Part shown: one piece after another, positions 44,916 to 52,997 of the stretch
Layout: every line of letters begins with the position of its first letter
Numbering within the stretch: the stretch's first letter is position 1
From: Amycolatopsis xylanica
Lineage (GTDB): Bacteria; Actinomycetota; Actinomycetes; Mycobacteriales; Pseudonocardiaceae
DNA length: 64,000 bases
NCBI RefSeq assembly: GCF_900107045.1
Contig: NZ_FNON01000001.1
Span: forward strand, 930,001 to 994,000
Direction of reading: 5' to 3'
Notes under the pieces: model-generated
What the model was told of the DNA's origin: nothing
Seen by the model: the letters and a program-made list of their open reading frames with translations, nothing else
Database searches by the model: none
Position numbers and translations under genes: made by a program

Positions 44916-46096
44916 GCGCCCGCCCCGAAAAGAACAGCGGACACCGTTCCGCCGAAACCGTGCGCCACGTTCAGCGCGTACTTGATCTCGGCTTCCCGTT
45001 TGACGCCTTCGATGAGATCGATGTCGGCGCAGGCCGGGTCCGGTTCGGCCAATGTCGGGCTGCCCGGCAGCACGCCGGTGGTGAGCGCGAGGATGCAGGC
45101 CACCGACTCGATCGCGCTGGCCGCGCCCTGCGCGTGGCCGAGCATGCCCTTGATCGAGGAGACGGCCGGTCGCCGCGGCCCGCGGAACACGCCGGCCAGC
45201 ACTTTGGCTTCCAGCACGTCGTTGGCCGGGGTGCCGGTGCCGTGCGCGCTGACGTAGCCGACGTCGGCCGCGCGCGTCCCCGAGCGCTTGAGCACCGTGG
45301 TCGCGCAGTGCCGGAGCCCGTCGCCGTCCGGGTGCGGGGCGGTCATGTGATGCGCGTCCGACGCCGACGCTCCCGCGAGCACCTCGGCGAGCACCGGCAC
45401 GCCGCGTTTCGTTGCTGACGCACGGCTTTCCAGCACCAGCAAGCCCGCCCCTTCGGCGGGCATGAGACCGGCGCGGTTACGGTCGAACGGCCGCACCGCG
45501 TCGGAGGCGAGCGCGCGCAGGCTGGTGAACATGGCGAAGACGGTCTCGGACAGCTCGTCGGCGCCGCCCGCGAGCATCGCGTCCGCCGCCCCCGACCGGA
45601 TGGCTCCGGCCGCCGACGCGAGCGCGTCGTTCCCGGCGGAGCATCCGGTGCAGAGCACGGTCCTCGGCCCGCTCAGGCCCAGCCGTTTCGCCGGAACGGT
45701 GGTCAGCGTGTGCGGCGCCGCCCAGTCGCTGTCGCCGTCGAGGTCACCGCCGCGCCGGATGAGTTCCTCCAGATGCGGGCGGGTGCCCATGACCGTGCCG
45801 AGCGCCAGCCCGACCCGGGCGGCGGACGGGTCGAGCCGCGCTTGGCCGAGTGCCTCGTCGGCCGCGGTCAGCACATAGCCCACCGAGCGCGGCAGGTCCT
45901 CGTCCAGCACGAGATCGAGCACCTCGCCTGCGCGATGCGTGCCGTAGCCGCCGGTCGGGAACCGCTGGACCACGCGGGTGCCGACGACGCCCGAGGTGAT
46001 CGCCGCGCCGAACGCGGCGGTGCCGACGCCGACGGGGGAGACCACGCCGCAGCCGGTGACCACGACGTCCGACGGCCGTGGTTCACGCAGCGGCAT
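44912..46096 (-). CDS. KS-alpha, FabF-like beta-ketoacyl synthase
   Basis: 394 residues with an intact Cys-His-His triad: Cys152 (VLCTGCSAGND), His285 (VSAHGTGTP) and His321 (GMLGHAQGA). It catalyses decarboxylative condensation of malonyl-ACP with an acyl or aryl starter. The start ATG 46096 lies inside the 3' end of the ACP gene (14 bp overlap), and the stop overlaps the KS-beta-like start. With ACP and KS-beta-like protein it makes up a minimal type II PKS. In an aurachin-type pathway it would add two malonyl units to anthraniloyl, giving 2-methyl-4-hydroxyquinoline. Confidence 0.88.
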   Translation of the reverse strand: MPLREPRPSDVVVTGCGVVSPVGVGTAAFGAAITSGVVGTRVVQRFPTGGYGTHRAGEVLDLVLDEDLPRSVGYVLTAADEALGQARLDPSAARVGLALGTVMGTRPHLEELIRRGGDLDGDSDWAAPHTLTTVPAKRLGLSGPRTVLCTGCSAGNDALASAAGAIRSGAADAMLAGGADELSETVFAMFTSLRALASDAVRPFDRNRAGLMPAEGAGLLVLESRASATKRGVPVLAEVLAGASASDAHHMTAPHPDGDGLRHCATTVLKRSGTRAADVGYVSAHGTGTPANDVLEAKVLAGVFRGPRRPAVSSIKGMLGHAQGAASAIESVACILALTTGVLPGSPTLAEPDPACADIDLIEGVKREAEIKYALNVAHGFGGTVSAVLFGAGA

Positions 46097-46319
46097 GGAG
46101 TTCCCGCACGATGTCCTCGACCGACCGCAGGCTGTTGGCGACGTCGTCCTCGAAGCGGACGCCGAAATGCTTCTCCACCTTGGTGATCAGTTCCAGCAAC
46201 GCCAGCGAATCACCGCCGACCTCGTAGAAGTCGGCGTCGGCCGGCAATTCCGCGTCGTCGAGCTCCAGGATCTCCAGCGCGATCCCGCGCACCTGTCCCC
46301 GTGTCGATTCGAGCTCCAT
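46083..46319 (-). CDS. Acyl carrier protein
   Basis: 78 residues, acidic, with the phosphopantetheine site Ser38 in EVGGDSLALLEL. The usual four-helix layout is evident (RGIALEILELDDAELPADAD, then VEKHFGVRFEDDVANSLRSV). The motif GGDSL rather than DSLD resembles carrier proteins of secondary metabolism. ATG 46319 overlaps the UbiA stop (ATGA), and its 3' end overlaps the KS-alpha start. It would carry malonyl and the growing aryl-ketide chain for the KS pair. Confidence 0.9.
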   Translation of the reverse strand: MELESTRGQVRGIALEILELDDAELPADADFYEVGGDSLALLELITKVEKHFGVRFEDDVANSLRSVEDIVRELHAAA

Positions 46320-47395
46320 CACGCCTCCTGTGTCTTCGATTTCCGCAGGTCGCCGAGCAGCCGGAGCCACTCGGCGACGTCGTTCCGGCTCAAGGACGGG
46401 CCCCAGTGCGCGAACCGCGAAGCGGCCAGCCAGAACAGGAGCCCGAGCGCGGCACACACCAGTGCCAGCGGGGTGAACACGGTGATCGCCAGCGCGGCGG
46501 CCAGGCACAGCGCCAGATGGCAGTGCATGACCTCGCGCGCGGCGTAGGTCACCGAAGTGCCCACCGCGCGGGCGGCCACCGCGATCGTCGCCCAGGACAA
46601 CGGGACCAGCAGCCACAACGTGAGCGTGCGCAGCGGCATCCAGCCCACGGCGGCCAATACGGTCAGGGGGAGCAGCGGAGCCGTCGCGGACCAGCCCATC
46701 CACCGCCGGTTCGCTTCCGCGAGGCGAACCCACAGGCTGCGGTAACCGATCAGCCGGTCACCCTCGACGTCGGTGATGTCCTTGATACCGACCAAACCGA
46801 GCGCCAGCACCATGAGTATCGCCGCGCCCGGCAGGCCCGGCGCGGCCATCAGCCGCCAGTCGCCCGCGAGCGCGATCCCGGTGAGGTAGGGCATCACCAG
46901 CGGCATGGTCAGCGTGAGCTGCCCCAGAATCGGGCGCTGCTTCAGCCGGAGGCCCCACGAATAGGACAGGCTGATCACGGCGGCGTACACCAGCATGAAC
47001 AGCAGGGGAGTTCCCGGTTCGCTGATCAGCCAGGCGATGTCGGCCAGTATCAGCGCCGACCACAACACGATCGCGAGCACGCCGACCCGGCGCCAGCCCA
47101 GTGCCAGGCACAGCGCCGTGCGCTCCGGCCGGTTCACCTCGTCCTCGCGGCGGTCGGCGATGCGGTTGACCAGTTCCGTGCACAGGCAATACAACGCCCA
47201 AAACGGAAAAGCCAGTACAGCGGCTCTCACCGAAAGCTTCCCGACGACGCCGAGACCCAACAGGAATGTCACCCAATAATACGCGGTAAAGCGAATGCTG
47301 CCGATCTGCAACAGGTTTCTCACCGCACGCCCCATTCGCCTGAAGCTAGCGACGAACTTCTCTATGGGCAACCGGCTTTGCGCGATTTCAAGCAT
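46319..47395 (-). CDS. UbiA-family prenyltransferase (AuaA-like)
   Basis: 358 residues with about nine membrane helices. Both aspartate-rich prenyl-diphosphate sites are present: N77-R-I-A-D81-R-R-E-D85 and D206-I-T-D209-V-E-G-D213. UbiA enzymes attach isoprenoid chains to aromatic acceptors in the membrane. As first gene of an operon with ACP, two KS, an aryl-CoA ligase and a P450, it matches the farnesyltransferase AuaA that prenylates a 4-quinolone at C3. ATG 47395 has no clear ribosome site; M21 (47335, AGG 4 nt upstream) is an alternative that keeps all helices. It is divergent from a PaaK-like gene across 59 bp. Confidence 0.88.
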   Translation of the reverse strand: MLEIAQSRLPIEKFVASFRRMGRAVRNLLQIGSIRFTAYYWVTFLLGLGVVGKLSVRAAVLAFPFWALYCLCTELVNRIADRREDEVNRPERTALCLALGWRRVGVLAIVLWSALILADIAWLISEPGTPLLFMLVYAAVISLSYSWGLRLKQRPILGQLTLTMPLVMPYLTGIALAGDWRLMAAPGLPGAAILMVLALGLVGIKDITDVEGDRLIGYRSLWVRLAEANRRWMGWSATAPLLPLTVLAAVGWMPLRTLTLWLLVPLSWATIAVAARAVGTSVTYAAREVMHCHLALCLAAALAITVFTPLALVCAALGLLFWLAASRFAHWGPSLSRNDVAEWLRLLGDLRKSKTQEA

Positions 47396-47454
47396 GGTTG
47401 AAACGGTCGTGAATCACAGCGGGCGGCGCACCGCGCGCTGCTACATTCGCAAGT

Positions 47455-48777
47455 ATGCTCGGCTCACCCTATTGGAATCCGAAAACGGAAACCCTCTCCC
47501 GCGCGGAACTCGATTCGCTGCGGCTGGCCAAGCTGCGCGTACTCTGCCGCCACGCGATGTCGAGCGCGCATTATCGCCGCGCCTTCGCGCAAGCGGGCTT
47601 CGAGCCGGACCAGCTGCGCGGTCTCGGCGACCTGCGCCGGATCCCGTTGCTCACCAGGGCCGAGTGGATGCACGGGCAGGAGGTGAACCCGCCGTTCGGC
47701 GACCTGCCGGTGACCACGCCGGAAGCGGCGATCCGGGTGCACACCACCTCGGGGACATCGGGCAGCACCCCGCTGCGCGCGCTCGACACCCGCCAGGATT
47801 GGGCCTGGGTGGCCGAAATGTGGGCGTACGGGCTCTGGGGCGCCGGCGTCCGCGCGCACGACACGGCCTACATCGCCTTCGGTTATGGCTCCTTCATCGG
47901 GTTTTGGGGACTGCACGACGCGGCCCAGCGCATCGGCGCGCTCGTGGTGCCCGGCGGCGCGCAGACCACCGGTTCCCGGCTGCGGCAGATCCTCGACTTC
48001 GGCGCGACCGTCGTCGCGTCCACCCCGACCTACGCGCTGCGCCTGGCCGAAGAGGCCGTCGCGCTCGGCATCGACCTGCCCGCTTCGCCGGTACGGCGCC
48101 TGATCCTCTCCGGCGAGCCCGCGGGTTCGATCCCGGAAACCCGCGCGCTCATCGAGCGGGCGTGGGGCGCCGCCGTGCACGACACCGCGGGCATGACCGA
48201 GGTCGGCACCATCACGACTTTCGAATGCGCGCACCACCCCGGCGGCATGCACATCATCGAAGACCAGGTCATCGAGGAGGTGCTCGACCCGCTGACCTTG
48301 GAGCCGGTCCCGTACGGCGTCGTCGGCGAACGCGTCGTCACCTCGTTCGGCAGGGCGGGCATCCCGCTGCTGCGCTACCGCACGGCGGACCTCGTCGAGC
48401 GCGTGCCCCACGACGTGTGCGGATGCGGCCGGGGCTTCGACGTCTACCGCGGCGGCATCCTCGGCCGCGCCGACGACATGAAACTCATCCGCGGCACCAA
48501 CGTCTACCCGCGCGCGGTCGAGCAGATCGTCCGCCAGTTCCCGGACATCACCGAGTTCCAGGTGCGGTTCGAGCGCACGGGCATCCGCGACGAGGTCGTC
48601 GTGCGCGTCGAGTCGCCCACTGGCGTGCCGGCGGACCTGGGCAGACGGCTTTCGGAAGCCCACGAGGGCCTGAAGTTCCGCGTCGAACAGGCCGAGCCGG
48701 ACACCTTGCCTCGCTTCGAACTCAAAGCCCGCCGTTTCGTCGACACCCGCACCGCGCCGCTGGGAGCCACCCGATGA
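47455..48777 (+). CDS. Phenylacetate-CoA-ligase-like (PaaK-type) ANL enzyme
   Basis: 440 residues. The P-loop region is HTTSGTSGSTPLRALDT (~96-112), followed by LILSGEPAG, DTAGMTEVG, LLRYRTADLVE and the hinge GRADDMKLIRGTNVYPRAVE, all typical of PaaK-type ligases. Cys-His positions for zinc (CAHH, CGCG) are also present. It would activate an aryl acid as adenylate for transfer to CoA or ACP. Its place divergent from the UbiA gene suggests a second activating or transferring enzyme of the cluster, as aurachin systems need two. TACATT ends 7 nt before ATG 47455, so the mRNA may be leaderless. A 65-residue protein gene overlaps its stop. Confidence 0.85.
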   Translation: MLGSPYWNPKTETLSRAELDSLRLAKLRVLCRHAMSSAHYRRAFAQAGFEPDQLRGLGDLRRIPLLTRAEWMHGQEVNPPFGDLPVTTPEAAIRVHTTSGTSGSTPLRALDTRQDWAWVAEMWAYGLWGAGVRAHDTAYIAFGYGSFIGFWGLHDAAQRIGALVVPGGAQTTGSRLRQILDFGATVVASTPTYALRLAEEAVALGIDLPASPVRRLILSGEPAGSIPETRALIERAWGAAVHDTAGMTEVGTITTFECAHHPGGMHIIEDQVIEEVLDPLTLEPVPYGVVGERVVTSFGRAGIPLLRYRTADLVERVPHDVCGCGRGFDVYRGGILGRADDMKLIRGTNVYPRAVEQIVRQFPDITEFQVRFERTGIRDEVVVRVESPTGVPADLGRRLSEAHEGLKFRVEQAEPDTLPRFELKARRFVDTRTAPLGATR

Positions 48778-48971
48778 CCATGACCGACGTCGAGTCCACT
48801 GTGGACCTTCTGGGCACCCCGCTGACGCCCGACGAGACCGAGCTGCTCGACCTGCACCGGCGCCTCACGGACCTGGCCTCCCGCGACCTCGCCCCGACCG
48901 CCGCGACAGCCGTGGCAGGCGCCCTGACCCAGCTCACCCTGGCCGTCAACGCCCTCGCCCTCACCTACTGA
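48774..48971 (+). CDS. Small hypothetical protein coupled to the PaaK-like gene
   Basis: 65 residues starting at ATG 48774, which overlaps the PaaK-like stop by ATGA. The chain is acidic at the N-terminus (DVESTVDLLGTPLTPDETEL) and otherwise one or two helices (LDLHRRLTDLASRDLAPTAA, ALTQLTLAVNALALTY). No motif or membrane segment is recognised. Coupled translation argues for a real gene, perhaps an adaptor of the ligase, but chance cannot be excluded. Confidence 0.5.
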   Translation: MTMTDVESTVDLLGTPLTPDETELLDLHRRLTDLASRDLAPTAATAVAGALTQLTLAVNALALTY

Positions 48972-48985
48972 GTCGGCCCTCGGCC

Positions 48986-49006
48986 TTGTGAACGCCACGT
49001 TCACAA
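48986..49006. terminator. Stem-loop after the small PaaK-coupled gene
   Basis: TTGTGAACG and its complement form a 9 bp stem with a 3 nt loop, followed by further copies of the CGTTGTG phrase to about 49035. Likely a terminator of the PaaK-like operon. Confidence 0.5.
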
Positions 49007-49117
49007 CGTTGTGCGTTGTGAGCGCCCCTTTTGCAACGTCCGCACCTCCGAACGCCCCGCTTTAGCCGCGCCGTGGCGCCCGAAAGGCACTATTGGTCCG
49101 ATTTGGGGGGCGGGTTG

Positions 49118-49174
49118 GCGACACAAGGGCGGCCCTTGTCACGCTGAGGGTTACAAGGGCCACCCTTATGTCGC
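49118..49174. repeat. Composite ACAAGGG/CCCTTGT palindrome (family C, copy 2)
   Basis: Two hairpin units, CACAAGGGCGGCCCTTGT and ACAAGGGCCACCCTTATGT, face each other so that the whole element is also an inverted repeat of about 22 bp arms with two mismatches. It lies between convergent genes and ends 11 bp before the O-methyltransferase stop. Confidence 0.75.
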
Positions 49175-49184
49175 TAGGAGGCCG

Positions 49185-50204
49185 TCACCGCTTGAAGCCG
49201 ACGACCATGCCTTCGTGCCCGGTCAGCGTCTGCACGTACGTGTCGACGAAACCGGCGTCACGCAGCCAGCCGGAACAGTCGGCGCCCGTGAAGTCGAAAC
49301 CACCCTCTGTCTCGACCGCCATGTTCAGGCTCATCAACATGCCGTAAGCATGAGTCCGGCGTTCGTCGTCGATCAGCGCCTCGTAGACGATGATCGCCCC
49401 ACCGGACGGCAGCGCGTCGTACGCCTTCGCGATCAGCTCGCGCTTCCGGTCCAGATCCCAGTCGTGCAGGATGTGCCCGAAGATCAGCACCTCGGTGCGC
49501 GGCAACGGCTCCGCCAGGAAATCGCCGCCGGTGAAGGTGAGTGGCACGCCGAGTTCCCTGGCGTGCTCCTCGAACGGCGCCCGCACCGCGGGCAGGTCGA
49601 AGCCCGTCGCGGTCAGATGCGGATGCCGCTTCACCAGGTGGGCGAGCAGGGTTCCCTGCGCGCAGCCGATGTCCGCGACACTGCGGTAGTCCTTCCACGG
49701 GAACGCGTCCACGAGCGCCCGGATCGCGCCCATGCTCCGCCCGGTCATCGACCGGAGGAACCCGCGCAGCCGCTCGGGATCGGCGTACAGCGTGGGGAAG
49801 AAGTCACCGCCGTGCCGGGTCTCGTTCTGCGGCTTGCCGGTGCGCAGCGCGTCGGCCAGGTGGCCCCAGAACGGGTACAGCCGCCGGTTCGCCATCACCA
49901 GCAGGCCGCCGAGGTAGGTGTCCGGCTTGGTCTCGTCCAGGTAGAGCGAAGTCAGCTCGGTCAGCGAGTAGCGACCGTCCTCGTCGCGTGCCAGCATGTC
50001 CGACGCGACGAGCACGTCGAACAGGTCGCGGGCGCCGCGCTGGATGCCGGTGGCCTCCTGGAGTTCGCCGAGGCCGAGCGGGCCGCCGGACAGCGCGCGG
50101 AACACGCCGAGCTCGACGGCGCTCAGCAGCGCCTGGGACGCCCAGAACCCGAACGCCAGATCGAGGATCGGCTCCGGGCCGGTTTCTGCGGCTGACTTGC
50201 TCAC
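49185..50204 (-). CDS. O-methyltransferase (acetylserotonin-MT/DnrK-like)
   Basis: 339 residues. An N-terminal winged-helix dimerisation domain (FGFWASQALLSAVELGVFRAL, LFDVLVASDMLARDEDGRYS) precedes a class I SAM domain with VADIGCAQGTLL (~176-187), GFDLPAVRAPFE, and the catalytic motif FGHILHDWD with His247. This family methylates phenolic or related oxygens, often in polyketide tailoring. GTG 50204 is chosen with AGGGGA upstream; a longer in-frame start would overlap the NTF2-like gene. It is the last of three co-directional genes after the flavin monooxygenase, so it probably methylates a hydroxyl made by that enzyme. Confidence 0.87.
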   Translation of the reverse strand: MSKSAAETGPEPILDLAFGFWASQALLSAVELGVFRALSGGPLGLGELQEATGIQRGARDLFDVLVASDMLARDEDGRYSLTELTSLYLDETKPDTYLGGLLVMANRRLYPFWGHLADALRTGKPQNETRHGGDFFPTLYADPERLRGFLRSMTGRSMGAIRALVDAFPWKDYRSVADIGCAQGTLLAHLVKRHPHLTATGFDLPAVRAPFEEHARELGVPLTFTGGDFLAEPLPRTEVLIFGHILHDWDLDRKRELIAKAYDALPSGGAIIVYEALIDDERRTHAYGMLMSLNMAVETEGGFDFTGADCSGWLRDAGFVDTYVQTLTGHEGMVVGFKR

Positions 50205-50221
50205 CTGGGGAGTCCCCTTTC

Positions 50222-50638
50222 TCAGCGCCAGAAGGCGTTTTCGGCTTCGACGTCGTTCGAGAACACCCACGCCTCGGCGATCAGGCCGTCGACGACCCTG
50301 ATCAGGTCGACGCCGTGCAGGTCGAGCGGCTCGCGGCCCTCGCGCTGGGCGGTCAGGTGGAAGGTGACCGCCACCATCTCGTTGGTGGCCATCCGGTCGA
50401 AGTGGTCGACATGGAAGGTACCGCCACTGCGGCCGGGGAACTCGGCCATCGCGGCCAGCGCCACGTCGGCTCCCCGGAACGAGCCCGCCAGCGGGTGGTC
50501 GCCGGGCTGGTGCCAGACGACGTCATCGGCGAGCGTCGCCCGGACGGCTGCGATGTCGTTGCGCAGCAAGGCGTCGAAGAACTCGTTCACCACCGACAGC
50601 GGCGTCTTTTCTGCGGTTTCCACGATGTTTCCCTTCAT
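50222..50638 (-). CDS. SnoaL/NTF2-like protein
   Basis: 138 residues with the cone-shaped NTF2/SnoaL fold pattern (VVNEFFDALLRNDIAAVRATL, DDVVWHQPGDHPLAG, then DLHGVDLIRVVDGLIAEAWVF). Members serve as polyketide cyclases, isomerases or limonene-epoxide-hydrolase-like enzymes, or as ligand binders. It lies 15 bp after the flavin monooxygenase and 17 bp before the O-methyltransferase, so it acts in the same pathway. The exact reaction is not evident. Confidence 0.82.
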   Translation of the reverse strand: MKGNIVETAEKTPLSVVNEFFDALLRNDIAAVRATLADDVVWHQPGDHPLAGSFRGADVALAAMAEFPGRSGGTFHVDHFDRMATNEMVAVTFHLTAQREGREPLDLHGVDLIRVVDGLIAEAWVFSNDVEAENAFWR

Positions 50639-50653
50639 CTTTTTACTCGGGTT

Positions 50654-52420
50654 TCAGCGTGAGCCGAAGCTCACCAGGTCGGCGCGGCCGCTGAGCAGGA
50701 GCGCGTTGGCTTCCTCCCAGGACGCCGCGCCGGAGACGAGAGCGGGCATGCCGGTCTCGAGGCGGATCCGCTCGCCGAGCGAGGTCGCGCCGCTGACGTT
50801 GACCGCGTCGACACCCTGCTTGGCCAGCGCGTGCGCGAGCGCGACGGATTCCTCGGCCGACTTGCCGTGGCGCTCCAGCCGCACCACGAACGGCTTGTCG
50901 TCCGGCCATTCCGCGCGCGCCGCGGCGACGGTGTCGAGCACATTCCGCTGTGGCACCGGGATTTCCACCAGATCGAAGCCCGCTTCGTTGGCACGCCGCA
51001 GTGCCGGGTACTCCCACGATCCGGCCAGCCTGGCGCCGTAGAGCGCGTCGTCGCGTTGCCGCAACGAGGTGAGTCGCTGAGCCCAGCGCGTGGCCTGGTC
51101 ATCGTCGCTGAGGCTGAGCGGCTCGGTGAGGTACAGCCCGGCTTCCTCGTGCGGCTCACCGGTCTGGGCCAGGTCCGCCACCAACCGGTTCGGCAATCGG
51201 CGGCCACACAAGGAAAACGGCTGCTCGATAGGCTCCAGCGGCGACTCGCCGGTACCGCCGGAGCACCGGTCGAACCAGGACTCCACCCCGGCGACATAGC
51301 CGGGATCACGCGCGCGGAGCTTCGTCCGGCTCAGCCGCCCGCTGCGGGTCAGCAGCGTGAACCCGAACTGCTCCGGCGGCTGCCCGGAGCGCCACCGCAC
51401 GGACTCGAACCATTCCAGGCTCGACTGCGCGGCGCGCTGGAAGGACTCGACGACCGGCCGCCGAGCCGCTTCGTAGGCCTCCAGCGCGGTTTCCACCTCG
51501 GCGGTCCCGTCCAGCGCTGCCGCCAGGCCGAACGCGTCGTCCATGGCCAGCTTGGTGCCCGAGCCGATGGAGAAGTGCACGGTGTGCGCCGCGTCGCCGA
51601 GCAGCACGATGTTGCGATGACGCCAGGTGGCCGTCCGCACGGTCGAAAACCGCAGCCACTGCGAGTTGTTCGGCAGCAGCCGGTGCCCGCCGAGGAAATC
51701 GCGGAACAGCTCCTCGCACACCGCGACACTGCGTTCGTCCGACTCGCCCGGCGCGCGAGCCTCGGCGGCGAGGCGGTCGAAACCGAGTTCACGCCAGACG
51801 TGTTCGTCGGTCTCGACGATGACCGTGCTGCGCTCGCCGCTGTACGGGTAGGCGTGCAGGTGAACCGGTCCATGCTCGGTCTGGATGAACGCGAAGGTGA
51901 ACGCGTCGAGCACGCGGTCGGTCTCCAGCCACATGTAGCGGCAGCGGCTGACCTCCAGCCTCGGGCGGAAGAACTTCGCGTAACCGCCGCGCACGGCCGA
52001 ATTCGCGCCGTCGGCCGCGACCACGAGATCGTGCGACCGGGCGAGTTCTTCGACGGGTGGCGCGTCCGTGCCGTGCTTGAGCTCGACACCGAGTTCGGCG
52101 CACTGGTCACGCAGGATCCGCAGCAGGGTCATCCGCCCGAGCCCGGCGAACCGGTGCCCGCCCGCGGTCTGCGTCCGATTGTGGTAGTGGATCTCGATAT
52201 CGGACCAGCGCACGAATTCGCGGGCCATCGACGCCGCGACCGGGGTGCCCGCGTCGGCGATGCGATCGAGGGTCTCGTCCGAGAACACCAGCCCGAAACC
52301 GAAGCGATCCTCCGCGGTATGCCGTTCCCACACCGTCACCTGCCTGCCGGGGTCCTGCCGCTTCGCCAAGATCGCGAAGTACAAACCCCCTGGGCCACCT
52401 CCGATGACCGCGATACGCAT
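50654..52420 (-). CDS. Aryl-CoA monooxygenase (anthraniloyl/salicylyl-CoA hydroxylase type) with shortened OYE-like domain
   Basis: 588 residues. Residues 1-395 are a class A flavin monooxygenase (IGGGPGGLYFAILAKRQDPG, DG motif AADGANSAVRGG, GD motif LLGDAAHTVHFSIGSG), matching the salicylyl-CoA 5-hydroxylase and 2-aminobenzoyl-CoA monooxygenase/reductase group. Residues ~401-588 resemble Old Yellow Enzyme (PFSLCGRRLPNRLVADLAQT at its start, KPFVVRLERHGKSAEESVAL and ALLLSGRADLVSFG near its end) but are only ~188 long against ~370 in the full fusion, so half the barrel is missing. ATG 52420 fits the Rossmann start. It is divergent from a MarR gene and heads an operon with the NTF2-like and O-methyltransferase genes. 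It likely hydroxylates the aryl-CoA starter or product ring. Confidence 0.85.
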   Translation of the reverse strand: MRIAVIGGGPGGLYFAILAKRQDPGRQVTVWERHTAEDRFGFGLVFSDETLDRIADAGTPVAASMAREFVRWSDIEIHYHNRTQTAGGHRFAGLGRMTLLRILRDQCAELGVELKHGTDAPPVEELARSHDLVVAADGANSAVRGGYAKFFRPRLEVSRCRYMWLETDRVLDAFTFAFIQTEHGPVHLHAYPYSGERSTVIVETDEHVWRELGFDRLAAEARAPGESDERSVAVCEELFRDFLGGHRLLPNNSQWLRFSTVRTATWRHRNIVLLGDAAHTVHFSIGSGTKLAMDDAFGLAAALDGTAEVETALEAYEAARRPVVESFQRAAQSSLEWFESVRWRSGQPPEQFGFTLLTRSGRLSRTKLRARDPGYVAGVESWFDRCSGGTGESPLEPIEQPFSLCGRRLPNRLVADLAQTGEPHEEAGLYLTEPLSLSDDDQATRWAQRLTSLRQRDDALYGARLAGSWEYPALRRANEAGFDLVEIPVPQRNVLDTVAAARAEWPDDKPFVVRLERHGKSAEESVALAHALAKQGVDAVNVSGATSLGERIRLETGMPALVSGAASWEEANALLLSGRADLVSFGSR

Positions 52421-52509
52421 CCCCACAACGGGCACGGTACGTGATCTTCGGTGACCGGACAGCGATTTCAATCCTGGCTTAAAAGTCAGCGTCGCTACAC
52501 CGCAGATGC

Positions 52510-52526
52510 AACAGTGCTGTTATGGT
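52510..52526 (+). promoter_or_regulatory. Candidate MarR operator and -10 box
   Basis: AACAGTGCTGTT (52510-52521) has 5 bp inverted arms and directly precedes TATGGT (52521-52526), which ends 6 nt before GTG 52533. This suggests a leaderless, autoregulated MarR gene. No clear -35 was found. Confidence 0.45.
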
Positions 52527-52532
52527 TTGCGC

Positions 52533-52997
52533 GTGACCACCTCTGGGCTGGGGACCCGGCTTCGCCACGTCCTCGAGATCCTCGACGGCGACGTCGCCAA
52601 GTTCTACGACGAGCTCGGGCTCGGCTGGATGCGCCCGCGCTACGTCCCGGTGGTGCGCGCGCTGGTCCAGCAGGGCCCACTGTCCATTCGCGACCTGGCG
52701 AAAGCCGTCGGGGTGACGCATTCCGCGGCCAGCCAGACGGTGGCGCAGATGGCCAAGGACGGGCTGATCACGTTCACGGCGGGCGAGGACGCGCGGCAGC
52801 GGATCGTGCACCTCACCGAGAAGGCCCGTGAGCTGCTGCCCGTGCTCGACGCCGAGTGGGCGGCGACGTCGGCCGCCGCCGCGCAGCTCGAAGCCGAGCT
52901 GTCGTTTCCGCTGACCGAGCTACTCGACGAGGTGCTGGCCGCGGTCGAACGGCGCCCGATGCTGCAGCGCATCCACGACGCGTCCGCCGCGCGGTGA
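52533..52997 (+). CDS. MarR-family regulator
   Basis: 154 residues with a winged HTH (GPLSIRDLAKAVGVTHSAASQTVAQM, then DGLITFTAGEDARQRIVHLTEK) and flanking helices for dimerisation. MarR proteins respond to phenolic ligands, fitting the neighbouring aryl-acid pathway. GTG 52533 is favoured over ATG 52506 because the latter would lie within the operator. The stop overlaps the MFS exporter start (GTGA). It is divergent from the aryl-CoA monooxygenase and may control both. Confidence 0.87.
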   Translation: MTTSGLGTRLRHVLEILDGDVAKFYDELGLGWMRPRYVPVVRALVQQGPLSIRDLAKAVGVTHSAASQTVAQMAKDGLITFTAGEDARQRIVHLTEKARELLPVLDAEWAATSAAAAQLEAELSFPLTELLDEVLAAVERRPMLQRIHDASAAR

